NCBI RefSeq assembly: GCF_024347475.1
Contig: NZ_AP025487.1
Location: 372,001 to 436,000 of the forward strand
Source: Vibrio fortis
Lineage (GTDB): Bacteria; Pseudomonadota; Gammaproteobacteria; Enterobacterales; Vibrionaceae
Reading direction: 5' to 3'
Length of the DNA: 64,000 bases
The notes beneath the pieces were generated by a model. The model was not told where the DNA came from. It was given only the letters and a program-made list of their open reading frames with translations, and ran no database searches. This document shows positions 1-10,067 of the stretch, piece after piece. The stretch's first letter is position 1, and each line of letters opens with the position of its first letter. Both the position numbers and the translations under genes were made by a program.

Positions 1-417
1 AAAATGCAGCTCGACTTTTCCGATGTCTTTGATAAGGGCATGGCGTTTAACAGCATTACTGGTACGGGTGAGTTCCAAAACGGTATCTTCCTGACCAACG
101 ACCTAAGAATGGACGCGGTAGCGGGTGAGATGAAGATCAAAGGCATCGCTAACCTCAATAGTCGTTTGGTTGATGCAGAAGTGAACTTTACCCCAGATAT
201 TACATCGGGCATTCCAGTCCTGACCGCATTTGCTGTCACGCCACAAACTGCGCTCTATGTGTTGGCGATTACTACAGTAATTTCACCTGTTGTCGAGGTA
301 TTTACCCAGGTGAATTACTCAGTCAAAGGGCCGCTTGATTCACCAACTGTGAGCGAGTTGTCGCGCAGTAAAGGTGAATTCAAGCTGCCAGAAAAGCTGA
401 GAGATATGGCTAAGTAA
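1..417 (+). CDS. yhdP: YhdP family AsmA-like protein, C-terminal fragment
   Basis: The reading frame is open from the first base and ends at 417, so only about the last 138 residues of a much longer protein are present. The segment has the repetitive beta-rich pattern of the AsmA/YhdP C-terminus (alternating hydrophobic strands, then a hydrophobic stretch reading LTAFAVTPQTALYVLAITTVISPVVE, split here by context rather than by domain), followed by a short basic tail. YhdP-family proteins span the periplasm and are linked to phospholipid transport to the outer membrane. The order yhdP, nitrilase-family gene, tldD is the usual Vibrio arrangement, which supports the call. The internal ATG at 4 is not a real start because the family is around 1,200-1,300 residues long. 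Function is inferred from family and context. Confidence 0.8.
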   Translation, partial: KMQLDFSDVFDKGMAFNSITGTGEFQNGIFLTNDLRMDAVAGEMKIKGIANLNSRLVDAEVNFTPDITSGIPVLTAFAVTPQTALYVLAITTVISPVVEVFTQVNYSVKGPLDSPTVSELSRSKGEFKLPEKLRDMAK

Positions 418-475
418 AGTCCTGATAACGATGAGTTGTTGTGACTGAATAAAGGATGAAATAGGAGTAAAACAC

Positions 476-1288
476 ATGGACAGTGTTGGCTTGATTCAGA
501 TGACTTCAGGGCCAAATCCGAGCGAGAACTTACGTTTCCTCGCTCAAGAGATTATTAAATGCAAAGCACATGGTGCCAAATGGGTGGTTTGCCCAGAAAA
601 TGCATTGGTGTTCGGTAGCAAGCAAGATTACCATCAACACGCAGAGCCATTAGGTGATGGGCCCTTACAAGCGCAGGTGTGCGAACTCGCCAAACATCAC
701 AGAATCTGGATTGTGATTGGTAGCATGCCTATTAAGACTGCCAAAGGGGTGATGACCACCTCACTAGTTATTGATGATTTTGGTTCAGTCGTAGCCCATT
801 ACGACAAGCTGCACATGTTCGATGTTGATGTGGCGGATGCGCACAAATGTTATCGAGAGTCCGATATTTTTACTCCCGGTGAGCGTGTGGTCACTGCGGA
901 AACGCCTTTCGGTCACTTGGGCTTGAGTATTTGTTATGATGTGCGCTTTCCACATCTTTACTCTGAGTTAAGAAGTCAAGGTGCTCAAATTATCTTAGTA
1001 CCTGCTGCCTTTACAGCGGTAACTGGTGAAGCGCATTGGGAAGCTTTATTGCGCTGCCGAGCTATAGAAACACAATCTTGGGTCGTCGCAGTTGGGCAAG
1101 GTGGTAAGCATCCTTGTCGGCGAGAGACCTGGGGGCACTCCATGGTGATAGACCCATGGGGGAGAGTGGTCGCTCAACTCGGCCAAGAGCCGAAAAGTAT
1201 GGTTGTCGAACTAGATACAACCAGCTGTGAGCCTATTAGACAGAATATGCCGATCGTTCAACACTCTCGATTTACAAACCAATTTTAA
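476..1288 (+). CDS. Carbon-nitrogen hydrolase (nitrilase superfamily, Nit-like)
   Basis: This 270-residue protein is a complete nitrilase-fold amidohydrolase. The catalytic triad is readable as Glu41 (CPENALVFG), Lys111 (YDKLHMFD) and Cys153 (LSICYDVRFP). The YDKLHMFDVD segment and the length match the Nit1/NitFhit-type group, whose characterised members hydrolyse deaminated glutathione. That substrate is an inference here. The start has GGAG about 8 bases upstream. The gene lies 58 bases after yhdP and 19 bases before tldD in the same direction, so co-transcription is likely. Confidence 0.9.
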   Translation: MDSVGLIQMTSGPNPSENLRFLAQEIIKCKAHGAKWVVCPENALVFGSKQDYHQHAEPLGDGPLQAQVCELAKHHRIWIVIGSMPIKTAKGVMTTSLVIDDFGSVVAHYDKLHMFDVDVADAHKCYRESDIFTPGERVVTAETPFGHLGLSICYDVRFPHLYSELRSQGAQIILVPAAFTAVTGEAHWEALLRCRAIETQSWVVAVGQGGKHPCRRETWGHSMVIDPWGRVVAQLGQEPKSMVVELDTTSCEPIRQNMPIVQHSRFTNQF

Positions 1289-1307
1289 TTACAAATAAGA
1301 GCCATTT

Positions 1308-2753
1308 ATGAGCATCAATCAAATTGAAGAAGCGCTACTTAACCCGACGGGGCTTACGGAGCAAAATATCGCAGATACATTGGCGAGCATTGCTACCCGC
1401 CAAATTGATTATGCTGATATCTACTTTCAGTCTAGCTGGCATGAGTCTCTTGTCCTAGAAGACAGCATCATCAAAGATGGATCATTCAATATCGATTGCG
1501 GCGTTGGTGTTCGTGCGGTTGCGGGTGAAAAGACAGGTTTTGCTTATTCAGACCAAATTCAGCTAGAAGCTCTTAAGCAGAGTGCGATTGCGGCTCGTGG
1601 TATTGCAAAGCAGGGCCAAAACGGCAAGGTACATGCGTTTAAGCGCAACATGAATCAAGCGTACTATGATGCAGTAAACCCGCTAGCAAGTTGGGAAAAG
1701 CAACAAAAAACCGAACTGCTTAAAGCGCTAGATGCGTATATTCGTACCAAAGAGCCGATGGTGACGGAAGTATCGATTAGCCTGAGCGGTGTACACGAAC
1801 AGATGCTAGTGGCGGCAACCGATGGCACTTACGCTGGCGATATTCGCCCACTGGTCCGTCTATCTATTAGTGTATTAGCACAGAAAGGCGATCGTCGTGA
1901 GCGTGGTAGCGCGGGTGGCGGTGGCCGCTTCGGTTACGACTTCTTCTTAAGCGACGATAATGGCACTCAAGTGGCGTATCAATTTGCTGATGAAGCGATT
2001 CGTCAGGCTCTTGTTAACCTTGAAGCAGTTGCTGCGCCTGCGGGTGCTATGCCTGTGGTTCTCGGTTCTGGCTGGCCGGGTGTACTACTGCACGAAGCGG
2101 TAGGTCACGGCTTAGAGGGCGATTTTAACCGTAAAGAGTCTTCTGTTTTCTCTGGTAAAATTGGTGAGCAAGTCACATCTAGCCTGTGTACGATCGTTGA
2201 TGATGGCACATTGACTAACCTTCGCGGCTCTTTGAATGTCGATGATGAAGGTGTGAATGGTCAATACAATACCTTGATCGAAAACGGTGTATTGAAAGGT
2301 TACATGCAAGATAAGCTCAACGCTCGTCTAATGGGTGTGGCACCGACGGGTAATGGTCGTCGTGAGTCTTACGCTCATCTTCCTATGCCTCGTATGACGA
2401 ACACTTGCATGTTGCCAGGCGAACACACGCCAGAAGAGATCATCGCAACCGTTGATAAAGGCATTTACGCGCCAAACTTTGGCGGTGGTCAGGTTGATAT
2501 CACCTCAGGTAAGTTTGTATTTTCGGCTTCTGAAGCGTACATGATTGAAAACGGCAAGATCACTCACCCAGTGAAGGGCGCAACATTGATTGGCTCTGGT
2601 ATTGAAGCGATGCAGCAAGTGTCTATGGTCGGCAATGACCTAAGCATCGACCGCGGCGTGGGTGTGTGTGGTAAAGCAGGTCAAAGTGTTCCGGTTGGTG
2701 TTGGTCAGCCAACGTTGAAGCTAGACTCACTAACAGTCGGTGGTACTGAGTAA
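1308..2753 (+). CDS. tldD: Metalloprotease TldD
   Basis: The 481-residue protein matches TldD in length and sequence. The metal-binding HExxxH element is visible as [13 protein letters not shown] around residues 263-275, followed by the glycine-rich C-terminal half. TldD works with TldE/PmbA as a heterodimeric zinc protease that degrades unfolded peptides and matures modified peptides such as microcin B17. The partner gene is not in this window, as is usual. A strong hairpin terminator follows at 2778, marking the end of the yhdP-nit-tldD unit. Confidence 0.96.
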   Translation: MSINQIEEALLNPTGLTEQNIADTLASIATRQIDYADIYFQSSWHESLVLEDSIIKDGSFNIDCGVGVRAVAGEKTGFAYSDQIQLEALKQSAIAARGIAKQGQNGKVHAFKRNMNQAYYDAVNPLASWEKQQKTELLKALDAYIRTKEPMVTEVSISLSGVHEQMLVAATDGTYAGDIRPLVRLSISVLAQKGDRRERGSAGGGGRFGYDFFLSDDNGTQVAYQFADEAIRQALVNLEAVAAPAGAMPVVLGSGWPGVLLHEAVGHGLEGDFNRKESSVFSGKIGEQVTSSLCTIVDDGTLTNLRGSLNVDDEGVNGQYNTLIENGVLKGYMQDKLNARLMGVAPTGNGRRESYAHLPMPRMTNTCMLPGEHTPEEIIATVDKGIYAPNFGGGQVDITSGKFVFSASEAYMIENGKITHPVKGATLIGSGIEAMQQVSMVGNDLSIDRGVGVCGKAGQSVPVGVGQPTLKLDSLTVGGTE

Positions 2754-2777
2754 TTTAAGCTCACCTCATGAATAAAC

Positions 2778-2804
2778 AAAGCGCCTTCTTGTGAGGCGCT
2801 TTTT
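2778..2804 (+). terminator. Rho-independent terminator after tldD
   Basis: AAAGCGCCT pairs with AGGCGCTTT across a 7-base loop and is followed by T residues. It can serve tldD on the plus strand and, read the other way, the convergent phoH-like gene. Confidence 0.85.
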
Positions 2805-2828
2805 CGTATTTGTTAGTGAGTTTTAGGA

Positions 2829-4211
2829 TTACATGTTCTCTTCAGCAAACTCCGCTAATCGGCTTCGTACCACACCATTGAGGTGAATGTTGGCGCTGCC
2901 TTCAAAGTCTTTAAAGCGCTCGACCATGTAGGTTAAGCCAGACGTCACTGGCGTTAAGTAGGAAGAGTCGATCTGCGCTAGGTTACCCGAGCAGACAATC
3001 TTGGTGCCTTCGCCACAACGAGTGATGATGGTCTTGATTTGCGAGGCTGTCAGGTTTTGACACTCATCGAGTAGCACGAAGGCATTCTGAATTGAGCGGC
3101 CACGCATAAAGTTTATCGACTTGAATTGGATGTTCGCCTTGTCACAGATGTATTTCATCGACCCTTCTGTGCAGTGATCATTCTTATGCAGTGCTTCTAG
3201 GGTATCGGTGACTGCCGCGAGCCAAGGTAGCATCTTCTCTTCTTCGGTGCCGGGTAGGAAACCAATCGACTCACCGATGTCAGGTGTGTTTCGGGTCACG
3301 ATGATCTTATCGAACTGTTTACGCTCAATGGTTTGCTCAAGGGCTGCAGCCATCGCAAGCAGTGTCTTACCACTACCAGCGGCTCCGGTGAGGATAACCA
3401 GATCGATATCTGGGTCGAGCAGCGCATCAATCGCCATCCCTTGATAGATGTTCTTAGGCGTGATGTCCCATGCTCGGCGGTTCATCAAGCGCTCACGGCT
3501 CATGTCTTGCAGTGTGATGGTTTCCGGTTCTATCTCTGCAACACGAGCCGCGAAGTCACTATCTTCATCAATCACATACTGGTTAATAAACGTCGGCTCA
3601 AAGGGAGCTCGAGCTATGGTGTGGTAGGTTTTTCCACCGAGAGTTCGGCTATCAACGTTATCAATGCCATCCCAAAACGCGCCCTCTATCGTTTGGAATC
3701 CCTTGGTTAGATATTGAATGTCATCAATCAGTTGGTCGGTTTGATAGTCTTCAACAAAGCGTACACCGGCACCTTTGGCACGCAGGCGCATGTTGATGTC
3801 TTTAGTGATGAGCACCACTTCGCGTGGCGCGCGTTTATTTTGAAGATAGAGCACGGCATTAAGAATGCGGTTGTCACCGGCTTTGTCGTCGGCGAATGCC
3901 TTGATGCTCTCTTGCAGCTCATAATCTGCAAGAATTGAAATGCTGCCTGAGGCGCTGCTTAAGTCTTTGGAAAATGGGATACCTTCAGAGATTTGATCTG
4001 GGGTTGCGTCTCTGAAGAGATCTTCTAGCGCGCGAATTGCGATTCTTGCGTCGCGCGCGACATCTCTTTTGCTGTCTTTGATTCGGTCGAGTTCTTCAAG
4101 AACTGTCATCGGGATAACAACGTCGTGCTCTTGAAATGAAAAAATTGCGAAGGGTTCATGAAGTAGAATGTTGGTGTCTAGAACAAATAGCTTCCGATTG
4201 GTCTCGCCCAT
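2829..4211 (-). CDS. PIN domain and PhoH-like ATPase fusion protein
   Basis: This 460-residue protein joins an N-terminal PIN ribonuclease domain to a C-terminal PhoH ATPase. PIN acidic residues are visible at Asp12 (VLDTN), Asp113 (AGDNR) and Asp138 (TKD). The Walker A motif GAAGSGKT is at about 276-283 and the Walker B is FVLLDECQN. PIN-PhoH proteins are thought to be RNA helicase-RNase machines, and the architecture resembles YlaK/PhoH2. All expected active-site residues seem intact. AAGGAG lies 5 bases before the ATG. The gene is convergent with tldD and divergent from rapA. Confidence 0.93.
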   Translation of the reverse strand: MGETNRKLFVLDTNILLHEPFAIFSFQEHDVVIPMTVLEELDRIKDSKRDVARDARIAIRALEDLFRDATPDQISEGIPFSKDLSSASGSISILADYELQESIKAFADDKAGDNRILNAVLYLQNKRAPREVVLITKDINMRLRAKGAGVRFVEDYQTDQLIDDIQYLTKGFQTIEGAFWDGIDNVDSRTLGGKTYHTIARAPFEPTFINQYVIDEDSDFAARVAEIEPETITLQDMSRERLMNRRAWDITPKNIYQGMAIDALLDPDIDLVILTGAAGSGKTLLAMAAALEQTIERKQFDKIIVTRNTPDIGESIGFLPGTEEEKMLPWLAAVTDTLEALHKNDHCTEGSMKYICDKANIQFKSINFMRGRSIQNAFVLLDECQNLTASQIKTIITRCGEGTKIVCSGNLAQIDSSYLTPVTSGLTYMVERFKDFEGSANIHLNGVVRSRLAEFAEENM

Positions 4212-4677
4212 AGCATCTCCTTGCCAGATACGGCTTCTTGTATCACAGATAAACGTGGATAAAGCCAGCTAGGATCACAGCCTAATGAGCATGTTAGTTC
4301 ACAACCTAGCCCAACTTTAGCCAGAGGAATGTCACCATATTGCCGATACTCTAAATATGGTTCATTCATGCAAAAACAGCAATCTTTGCTCTCTAGAATA
4401 GCCATGCTTTTTTGACAGTTTGATTGCACAGACGAAATCGGAAAAAAAGCATGAAATCATCACCTTTTGGCGTGACCTAAATCACAGCATCAAGTAAGAT
4501 TAGCGACCTTTTTCTGCACCATATTCTCAATCAATAGAATCTGATTCGCTTGACTGAAATGTGGCTGCAAATGAAGCATTTTTAGCTATATTTTTATTCT
4601 AGGAATTGCAAAGTTCCGATAAGAAATTGATGGCTTAAATGACCAAATTCCATAGATAAGATTGAGGTAGTCGATTC
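4212..4677. other. Intergenic region between phoH-like gene and rapA
   Basis: These 466 bases separate two divergent genes and must hold both promoters. I see no convincing coding sequence. One open frame on the minus strand runs through the phoH start and looks like chance. The notable element is a CRP-like site at 4471-4486. Confidence 0.6.
4471..4486. promoter_or_regulatory. Candidate CRP binding site
   Basis: CGTGA-CCTAAA-TCACA matches the TGTGA-N6-TCACA consensus at 9 of 10 positions. It lies about 190 bases before rapA and 260 bases before the phoH-like gene, so its target is unclear. Confidence 0.4.
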
Positions 4678-7587
4678 ATGACATTTGCTTTGGGGCAGCG
4701 CTGGATAAGCGATACGGAGAGCGATTTAGGTTTAGGTACCGTTGTAGCAATGGATGCTCGCACAGTGACACTAATGTTTGCCGCGTCAGAAGAGAATCGT
4801 GTTTACGCACGCACTGACGCTCCCGTAACCCGAGTAACGTTTAATGTTGGCGATGTTATTGAATGTCAAGAAGGCTGGTCACTGTCGGTTGAAGAGGTGA
4901 TTGAAGAGCAAGGCTTGTTTACTTACCTAGGTACTCGTCAAGATAACGAAGAGAGCGGTGTTTCTCTACGTGAGATCTTCTTAAGCAACCAGATCCGCTT
5001 TAACAAACCTCAAGACAAGCTCTATGCCGGTCAAATTGATCGCATGGACAACTTTGTTCTTCGCTACCGTGCATTGAGCAACCAATACCAGCAACATAAG
5101 AGCCCTATGCGTGGCCTATGTGGCATGCGTGCAGGTCTTATTCCTCATCAGCTTTACATTGCTCATGAAGTCGGTCGTCGTCACGCACCTCGCGTTCTAC
5201 TTGCCGATGAAGTAGGTCTAGGTAAAACCATCGAAGCAGGTATGATTATTCATCAGCAGGTCCTTTCTGGTCGTGCTGAGCGTATCCTGATTGTGGTACC
5301 AGAAACTCTGCAGCATCAGTGGTTGGTAGAGATGATGCGCCGTTTCAATCTACATTTCTCTATCTTCGACGAAGAGCGATGTATCGAAGCCTTTGCTGAA
5401 TCGGATAACCCATTTGATACCCAGCAATATGTATTGTGTTCTCTCGACTTCCTGCGCAAGAGTCGTAAACGTTACGAGCAAGCTTTGGAAGGCGAGTGGG
5501 ATCTATTGGTTGTCGATGAAGCTCACCACCTTGAGTGGAGCCAAGATAAGCCGAGCCGCCAATACCAAGTGGTGGAAGGTTTAGCTGAAAACACTCCGGG
5601 TGTGCTGCTACTGACCGCGACGCCTGAGCAACTGGGCCGTGAGAGCCACTTTGCTCGTCTACGCCTGTTGGATCCTGATCGCTTCTATGACTATGACGCC
5701 TTCGTTGAAGAAGAAGAGCAATACGCGCCAGTTGCAGATGCGGTAACGGCACTCTTCTCTGGCATCAAGCTAGAAGATAGTCAGAAAAATCAAATCACTG
5801 AACTGCTTTCTGAGCAGGACGTTGAGCCGCTATTCCGTGTTATTGAAGGTGATAGCCCAGAAGAGGAGCAGGCGATTGCTCGCCAAGAGCTGATTGATAA
5901 TCTAATGGATCGCCACGGCACAGGTCGCGTTCTATTTAGAAATACTCGTGCAGCCATTAAAGGCTTCCCTAAGCGTAACGTTCATCTATTGCCAATGGAG
6001 ATCCCAAGCCAATACACCACATCAATGCGTGTATCAGGCATGATCGGTGGCAAGATGACACCAGAAGCGCGCGCAATGAAGATGCTTTACCCAGAAGAGA
6101 TCTTCCAAGAGTTTGAAGGGGAAGAGTCAAGCTGGTGGCAGTTCGATTCACGCGTAAACTGGTTGCTGGACAAGATTCAAGACAAGCGTAGCGAGAAGAT
6201 CCTAGTGATCGCTTCGCGTGCGAGCACAGCATTGCAACTTGAACAGGCGCTACGTGAGCGTGAAGGGATCCGTGCAACGGTATTCCATGAAGGGATGTCG
6301 ATCTTAGAGCGCGACAAAGCAGCGGCTTACTTTGCTCAAGAAGAGGGCGGTGCTCAGGTTCTGATCTGTAGTGAGATTGGCTCTGAGGGTCGTAACTTCC
6401 AGTTTGCTAACCAACTCGTCATGTTTGATCTGCCATTTAACCCAGATCTGCTAGAGCAGCGTATTGGTCGTCTTGATCGTATCGGTCAGCAGCGTGATAT
6501 CGATATCCACGTTCCTTATCTTAAAGGTACCTCTCAAGCGATTCTTGCTCGTTGGTTTGATGAAGGCCTGAATGCGTTTGGCGAGACATGCCCAACGGGT
6601 CGCACGGTTTACGATAAGTACGCGGAAAGCCTGATTGAGATGCTGGCATCGGGCAATACTGAGCAGCTAGACGAAGTGATTGAAGAGTCAGCGAAGCTCA
6701 ACCAGAGTCTTAAAGCTGATCTTGAGAAAGGTCGTGACCGACTGCTAGAGATGCACTCAAACGGTGGTGAGAAAGCCGCGGAAATCGCTGACAAGATTGC
6801 CTCTACTGATGGCGATACTAACTTAGTAACTTTTGCACTTAGCCTGTTCGACACCATCGGTCTTAACCAAGACGATAAGGGTGAAAACGCTCTGGTAGTC
6901 ACACCATCTGAGCACATGATGGTACCAAGCTACCCAGGTCTGCCATACGAAGGTGCAACGATCACCTTTGACCGTGATACGGCACTTTCTCGTGAAGACA
7001 TGAACTTCATCAGCTGGGAACACCCAATGATTCAAGGCGGTATTGATCTGCTATTGAGTGAAGGCGTGGGTACTTCTGCTGTATCACTGTTGAAGAACAA
7101 AGCACTACCTGTCGGTACGATTCTTCTAGAGTTGGTTTACCTTGTTGATGCACAAGCGCCTAAACGTAGTGGTATCAGCCAGTTTTTACCTAAGACACCG
7201 ATTCGTCTGATGATGGATGGCCGTGGCAATGATCTTTCTTCACAGGTTGAATTTGAAGGCTTTAACCGTCAATTGAGCCCTGTGAACCGTCATTTAGCAA
7301 GCAAGTTGGTGAACTCGGTTCAAGCGGATATTCATAAGCTGATTGAAGCGGGTGAAGCGCAAGTGCTACCTAAAGTTGAAGAAGTTCGTGAGCAAGCTCA
7401 GAAAGAGATGCAGGCGAACCTTAATGGCGAGCTAGAGCGCCTGCAGGCATTGAAAGCGGTGAATCCAAACATTCGTGATGAAGAGCTACAAGTGATTGAG
7501 ACACAAATCGAAGAGCTTACTGGCTACATTGCCAAAGCTCAGGTTCAGCTTGATTCGCTGCGCTTGATTGTGGTTTCTCATAATTAA
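4678..7587 (+). CDS. rapA: RNA polymerase-associated ATPase RapA
   Basis: The 969-residue protein matches RapA (HepA), a Swi2/Snf2-type translocase that binds RNA polymerase and promotes its recycling after transcription. The N-terminal Tudor-like region begins with [14 protein letters not shown]. The helicase core has Walker A in [13 protein letters not shown] near residue 180 and a VVDEAHH box near 280. The second RecA lobe contains the [15 protein letters not shown] and [10 protein letters not shown] motifs near 565-605. The length is typical and there is no break. rluA follows, as in other gammaproteobacteria, but a hairpin lies between them. Confidence 0.98.
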   Translation: MTFALGQRWISDTESDLGLGTVVAMDARTVTLMFAASEENRVYARTDAPVTRVTFNVGDVIECQEGWSLSVEEVIEEQGLFTYLGTRQDNEESGVSLREIFLSNQIRFNKPQDKLYAGQIDRMDNFVLRYRALSNQYQQHKSPMRGLCGMRAGLIPHQLYIAHEVGRRHAPRVLLADEVGLGKTIEAGMIIHQQVLSGRAERILIVVPETLQHQWLVEMMRRFNLHFSIFDEERCIEAFAESDNPFDTQQYVLCSLDFLRKSRKRYEQALEGEWDLLVVDEAHHLEWSQDKPSRQYQVVEGLAENTPGVLLLTATPEQLGRESHFARLRLLDPDRFYDYDAFVEEEEQYAPVADAVTALFSGIKLEDSQKNQITELLSEQDVEPLFRVIEGDSPEEEQAIARQELIDNLMDRHGTGRVLFRNTRAAIKGFPKRNVHLLPMEIPSQYTTSMRVSGMIGGKMTPEARAMKMLYPEEIFQEFEGEESSWWQFDSRVNWLLDKIQDKRSEKILVIASRASTALQLEQALREREGIRATVFHEGMSILERDKAAAYFAQEEGGAQVLICSEIGSEGRNFQFANQLVMFDLPFNPDLLEQRIGRLDRIGQQRDIDIHVPYLKGTSQAILARWFDEGLNAFGETCPTGRTVYDKYAESLIEMLASGNTEQLDEVIEESAKLNQSLKADLEKGRDRLLEMHSNGGEKAAEIADKIASTDGDTNLVTFALSLFDTIGLNQDDKGENALVVTPSEHMMVPSYPGLPYEGATITFDRDTALSREDMNFISWEHPMIQGGIDLLLSEGVGTSAVSLLKNKALPVGTILLELVYLVDAQAPKRSGISQFLPKTPIRLMMDGRGNDLSSQVEFEGFNRQLSPVNRHLASKLVNSVQADIHKLIEAGEAQVLPKVEEVREQAQKEMQANLNGELERLQALKAVNPNIRDEELQVIETQIEELTGYIAKAQVQLDSLRLIVVSHN

Positions 7588-7611
7588 TTCGTTTGAGCTA
7601 AAACGTATCGA

Positions 7612-7643
7612 TTAGGGCCTTCTTTATGAAGGCCTTATTTTTA
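7612..7643 (+). terminator. Terminator after rapA
   Basis: GGCCTTC pairs with GAAGGCC across a 5-base loop and is followed by a T-rich run. It suggests rluA has at least partly independent expression. Confidence 0.75.
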
Positions 7644-7712
7644 TCCGAATGATCATATGTCTCTATTTTGAATAGACAAATCAAATGATGACGACACAAC
7701 AGAAGGTACACT

Positions 7713-8447
7713 ATGGCTTTAATTGAGTACAACCCTCCGACAGAACCTTGGATTGAGGTTGTGGTTGAAGACGAAGATATCTTAGTGGTAAACAAACCAT
7801 CAGGGTTGCTGTCTGTCCCAGGTCGAGAGCCGCAATACTACGACAGTATGTGGAGTCGAGTTATTGATAAGTATCCTCAGGCTCAAGCGGTGCATCGCTT
7901 AGATATGTCGACCTCCGGTCTAATGCTGTTTGCTAAGCATAAAAAGGCTGAGCGTCATTTAAAGAAGCAGTTTCAGTACCGATTAACTCATAAGCTCTAT
8001 TATGCTCGTGTTTGGGGGCAAGTTGATCCCGCTGAGGGGGTAGTTGATCTGCCTTTGATCTGTGATTGGCCAAATCGACCTCGTCAGAAAGTCTGTTTTG
8101 AACACGGAAAGCCTTCACAGACTCGCTATCAAGTAGCGAAGCGTGAAGAACGTACGACGTTGTTGTGTTTGCTGCCAATTACAGGGCGTTCTCATCAGTT
8201 GCGTGTTCATAGCATGGCGCTTGGTCACCCGATTGTTGGAGACGAGTTTTACTCAACGGAACCAGCATTTAGCTACTCTCAGCGATTAGAGCTTCATGCA
8301 TGTGAGCTTAGTTTCTATCATCCTGCCAATGACCAACTGTTCATCGCTTATGTCCCTTGTGACTTTTACCCAGAGGCGAAACCACAGATCACTCAACATT
8401 TTGATATTGAGCCAGAGCTACCAGACTACAAAAAGCTTAAGGGTTAG
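7713..8447 (+). CDS. rluA: Dual-specificity tRNA/23S rRNA pseudouridine synthase RluA
   Basis: This 244-residue RluA-family enzyme has the catalytic motif HRLDMSTSG with the active aspartate at Asp64, and the downstream TGRSHQLRVH element. RluA isomerises U746 of 23S rRNA and U32 of several tRNAs. Position directly after rapA matches the E. coli and Vibrio order and separates it from the RluC/RluD paralogues. The ATG has AAGG 8 bases upstream. It is slightly longer than the E. coli protein, mainly at the C-terminus. Confidence 0.92.
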   Translation: MALIEYNPPTEPWIEVVVEDEDILVVNKPSGLLSVPGREPQYYDSMWSRVIDKYPQAQAVHRLDMSTSGLMLFAKHKKAERHLKKQFQYRLTHKLYYARVWGQVDPAEGVVDLPLICDWPNRPRQKVCFEHGKPSQTRYQVAKREERTTLLCLLPITGRSHQLRVHSMALGHPIVGDEFYSTEPAFSYSQRLELHACELSFYHPANDQLFIAYVPCDFYPEAKPQITQHFDIEPELPDYKKLKG

Positions 8448-8485
8448 AATGGACTGATAGACGTATATTGAAACAAGGAAGAGCA

Positions 8486-9448
8486 ATGAGTAAACCTAAG
8501 GTGGTGTTTCTCGATAGGGCTACCATCCCATCTCAGATCGTACTAAAACAGCTGAGTTTTGAGCATGAGTGGATTGAGTATGATTTCACGCAGCCACATC
8601 AAGTCGCCGAGCGAATTGAAGATGCTGAGGTTGTTATCACCAATAAAGTAGTGCTAAATGGATCTAACCTATCATCCGCCTCTAAATTGCGTTTTATTGC
8701 AGTCTCTGCCACGGGTGTAAACAATATTGATTTAGAGTATTGCCAAAGTAACGCTATTTCAGTCAGTAACATTCAGGGCTATGCGACTCAGTCTGTGCCT
8801 GAACATGTCATCGCTATGCTTTTTGCCTTAAAACGTAATCTTAAAGGTTACCATCAAGACATCGAAGATGATGTTTGGCAGCGAGATAAACAGTTTTGCT
8901 TTTTCACTCATCCAATCCAAGATATTGCGGGTAGCAGGTTAGGTATTTTGGGTAGCGGTAGTCTAGGTCAAGCGACTGCGCTGTTGGCTAAAGCGATTGG
9001 TATGCAGGTGGTATTTTCGGAGCGTAAGGGAGCGAGTACATGCCGAGAAGGGTACATGCCGTTTGAGGACGTCCTGAGAACGGCGGATGCCATCAGCCTA
9101 CACTGTCCGTTGACGGCTCAGACAGAGAACCTCATCTCGAGTGAAGAGTTTCAGATGATGAAGCCAAACTGTGTGTTGATCAATGCAGGTCGTGGTGGGT
9201 TAGTGGATGAACTGGCGCTGATTGAAGCATTAAGCAGTGGAGAGATTGCTGGTGCGGGCGTTGATGTATTTACCGCTGAGCCTGCAGATAAGTCTAATCC
9301 TTTGCTCGCAAACAGTGAGTTACCTAATCTGATCCTGACACCTCATGTAGCGTGGGGCAGTGATAGCGCGATACAAAAGTTGTCGGATATTCTAATCGAT
9401 AATATCGACGCATATGTGGCAGGAAACACTCAAAATCGAGTCGTTTAG
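8486..9448 (+). CDS. D-2-hydroxyacid dehydrogenase family protein
   Basis: The 320-residue product is an NAD-dependent 2-hydroxyacid dehydrogenase. The Rossmann element GILGSGSLGQATA lies near residues 149-161. Catalytic Arg (INAGRGGLVDE), Glu (DVFTAEPA) and His (LTPHVAWGS) are all present. It resembles the glycerate/hydroxypyruvate reductase branch, but the substrate cannot be read from sequence. I take the ATG at 8486, which is preceded by AAGGAAG, rather than the in-frame TTG at 8468. The gene is 38 bases after rluA and ends in a bidirectional terminator. Confidence 0.88.
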   Translation: MSKPKVVFLDRATIPSQIVLKQLSFEHEWIEYDFTQPHQVAERIEDAEVVITNKVVLNGSNLSSASKLRFIAVSATGVNNIDLEYCQSNAISVSNIQGYATQSVPEHVIAMLFALKRNLKGYHQDIEDDVWQRDKQFCFFTHPIQDIAGSRLGILGSGSLGQATALLAKAIGMQVVFSERKGASTCREGYMPFEDVLRTADAISLHCPLTAQTENLISSEEFQMMKPNCVLINAGRGGLVDELALIEALSSGEIAGAGVDVFTAEPADKSNPLLANSELPNLILTPHVAWGSDSAIQKLSDILIDNIDAYVAGNTQNRVV

Positions 9449-9473
9449 GCTCTGTTTTTGAAATCAAAGCAAT

Positions 9474-9505
9474 AAAAAAGGTTGGCATAAAAGCCAACCT
9501 TTTGT
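9474..9505. terminator. Bidirectional terminator
   Basis: AAAAGGTTGGC pairs perfectly with GCCAACCTTTT around a 6-base loop. It sits between the convergent dehydrogenase and usp genes and carries A and T runs on both sides. Confidence 0.88.
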
Positions 9506-9524
9506 GTTTCTGTACTGAAGAAAT

Positions 9525-9962
9525 TTAGCCTTGTGGCTTCACAACCAACACGTTGATTGGAGAGTTCTGTACAACTTTGCTAGCAACCGAGCCTAGAACG
9601 ACTTTATCAATCTTAGAGCGCTTGTGGCTTGGCATAACGATAAGATCTGCGCCTAGCTTTTCAGCATGGTCTAGGATGGTCGAGTAGGTCTTGCCTTCCG
9701 CCACATGTACTTTGTAGATCACTTCGTCGTCAATGTACTTGTCTGCAAACTCTTTAAGCTGACGCTTTACGTCTTGCTTCATTTGGTTTGCTGCATCTTT
9801 CGGGAAGTAAGACGCTACCATAGACATGTGAATGCCAGGCAGAACGTTCAAAAGGTGAATTTCTGCGTTGCTGTTTTTAGCGTGCCATACTGCAAGTTCA
9901 ACGGCTTTGTCTGAAAAGCCTTTGTCGTTAAGATCAACTGGAACAAGGATTTGTCTGTACAT
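9525..9962 (-). CDS. Universal stress protein, UspA family
   Basis: The 145-residue single-domain Usp protein starts with the typical YRQILVPVDLNDKG. It ends with the ATP-binding pattern GSVASKVVQNSPINVLVV, a variant of the family G-x2-G-x9-G-S/T signature in which the second glycine is not obvious. Upstream of the TRAP permease C-terminus, small Usp proteins often bind ATP and accompany TRAP transporters. The gap to the permease gene is about 100 bases in the same direction, so co-expression is possible. The start has only a weak purine-rich site (GAAAGAGA). The exact role is not known. Confidence 0.88.
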   Translation of the reverse strand: MYRQILVPVDLNDKGFSDKAVELAVWHAKNSNAEIHLLNVLPGIHMSMVASYFPKDAANQMKQDVKRQLKEFADKYIDDEVIYKVHVAEGKTYSTILDHAEKLGADLIVMPSHKRSKIDKVVLGSVASKVVQNSPINVLVVKPQG

Positions 9963-10067
9963 GTTTTTGTCTCTTTCGTTTAGCGGCGCCGAGCGAGTCT
10001 AGCGCCGTACTATCCTTTCCGTGTAATACAGAAGTGAAAATGTTTTGAACACCTTCACTTCCCATCG

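Noticed and set aside
4178..4429. 83-codon ORF on the minus strand upstream of the PhoH-like gene
   Set aside because: It runs through the true PhoH start in another frame, has no ribosome site and no recognisable sequence, so it looks like chance in the promoter region.
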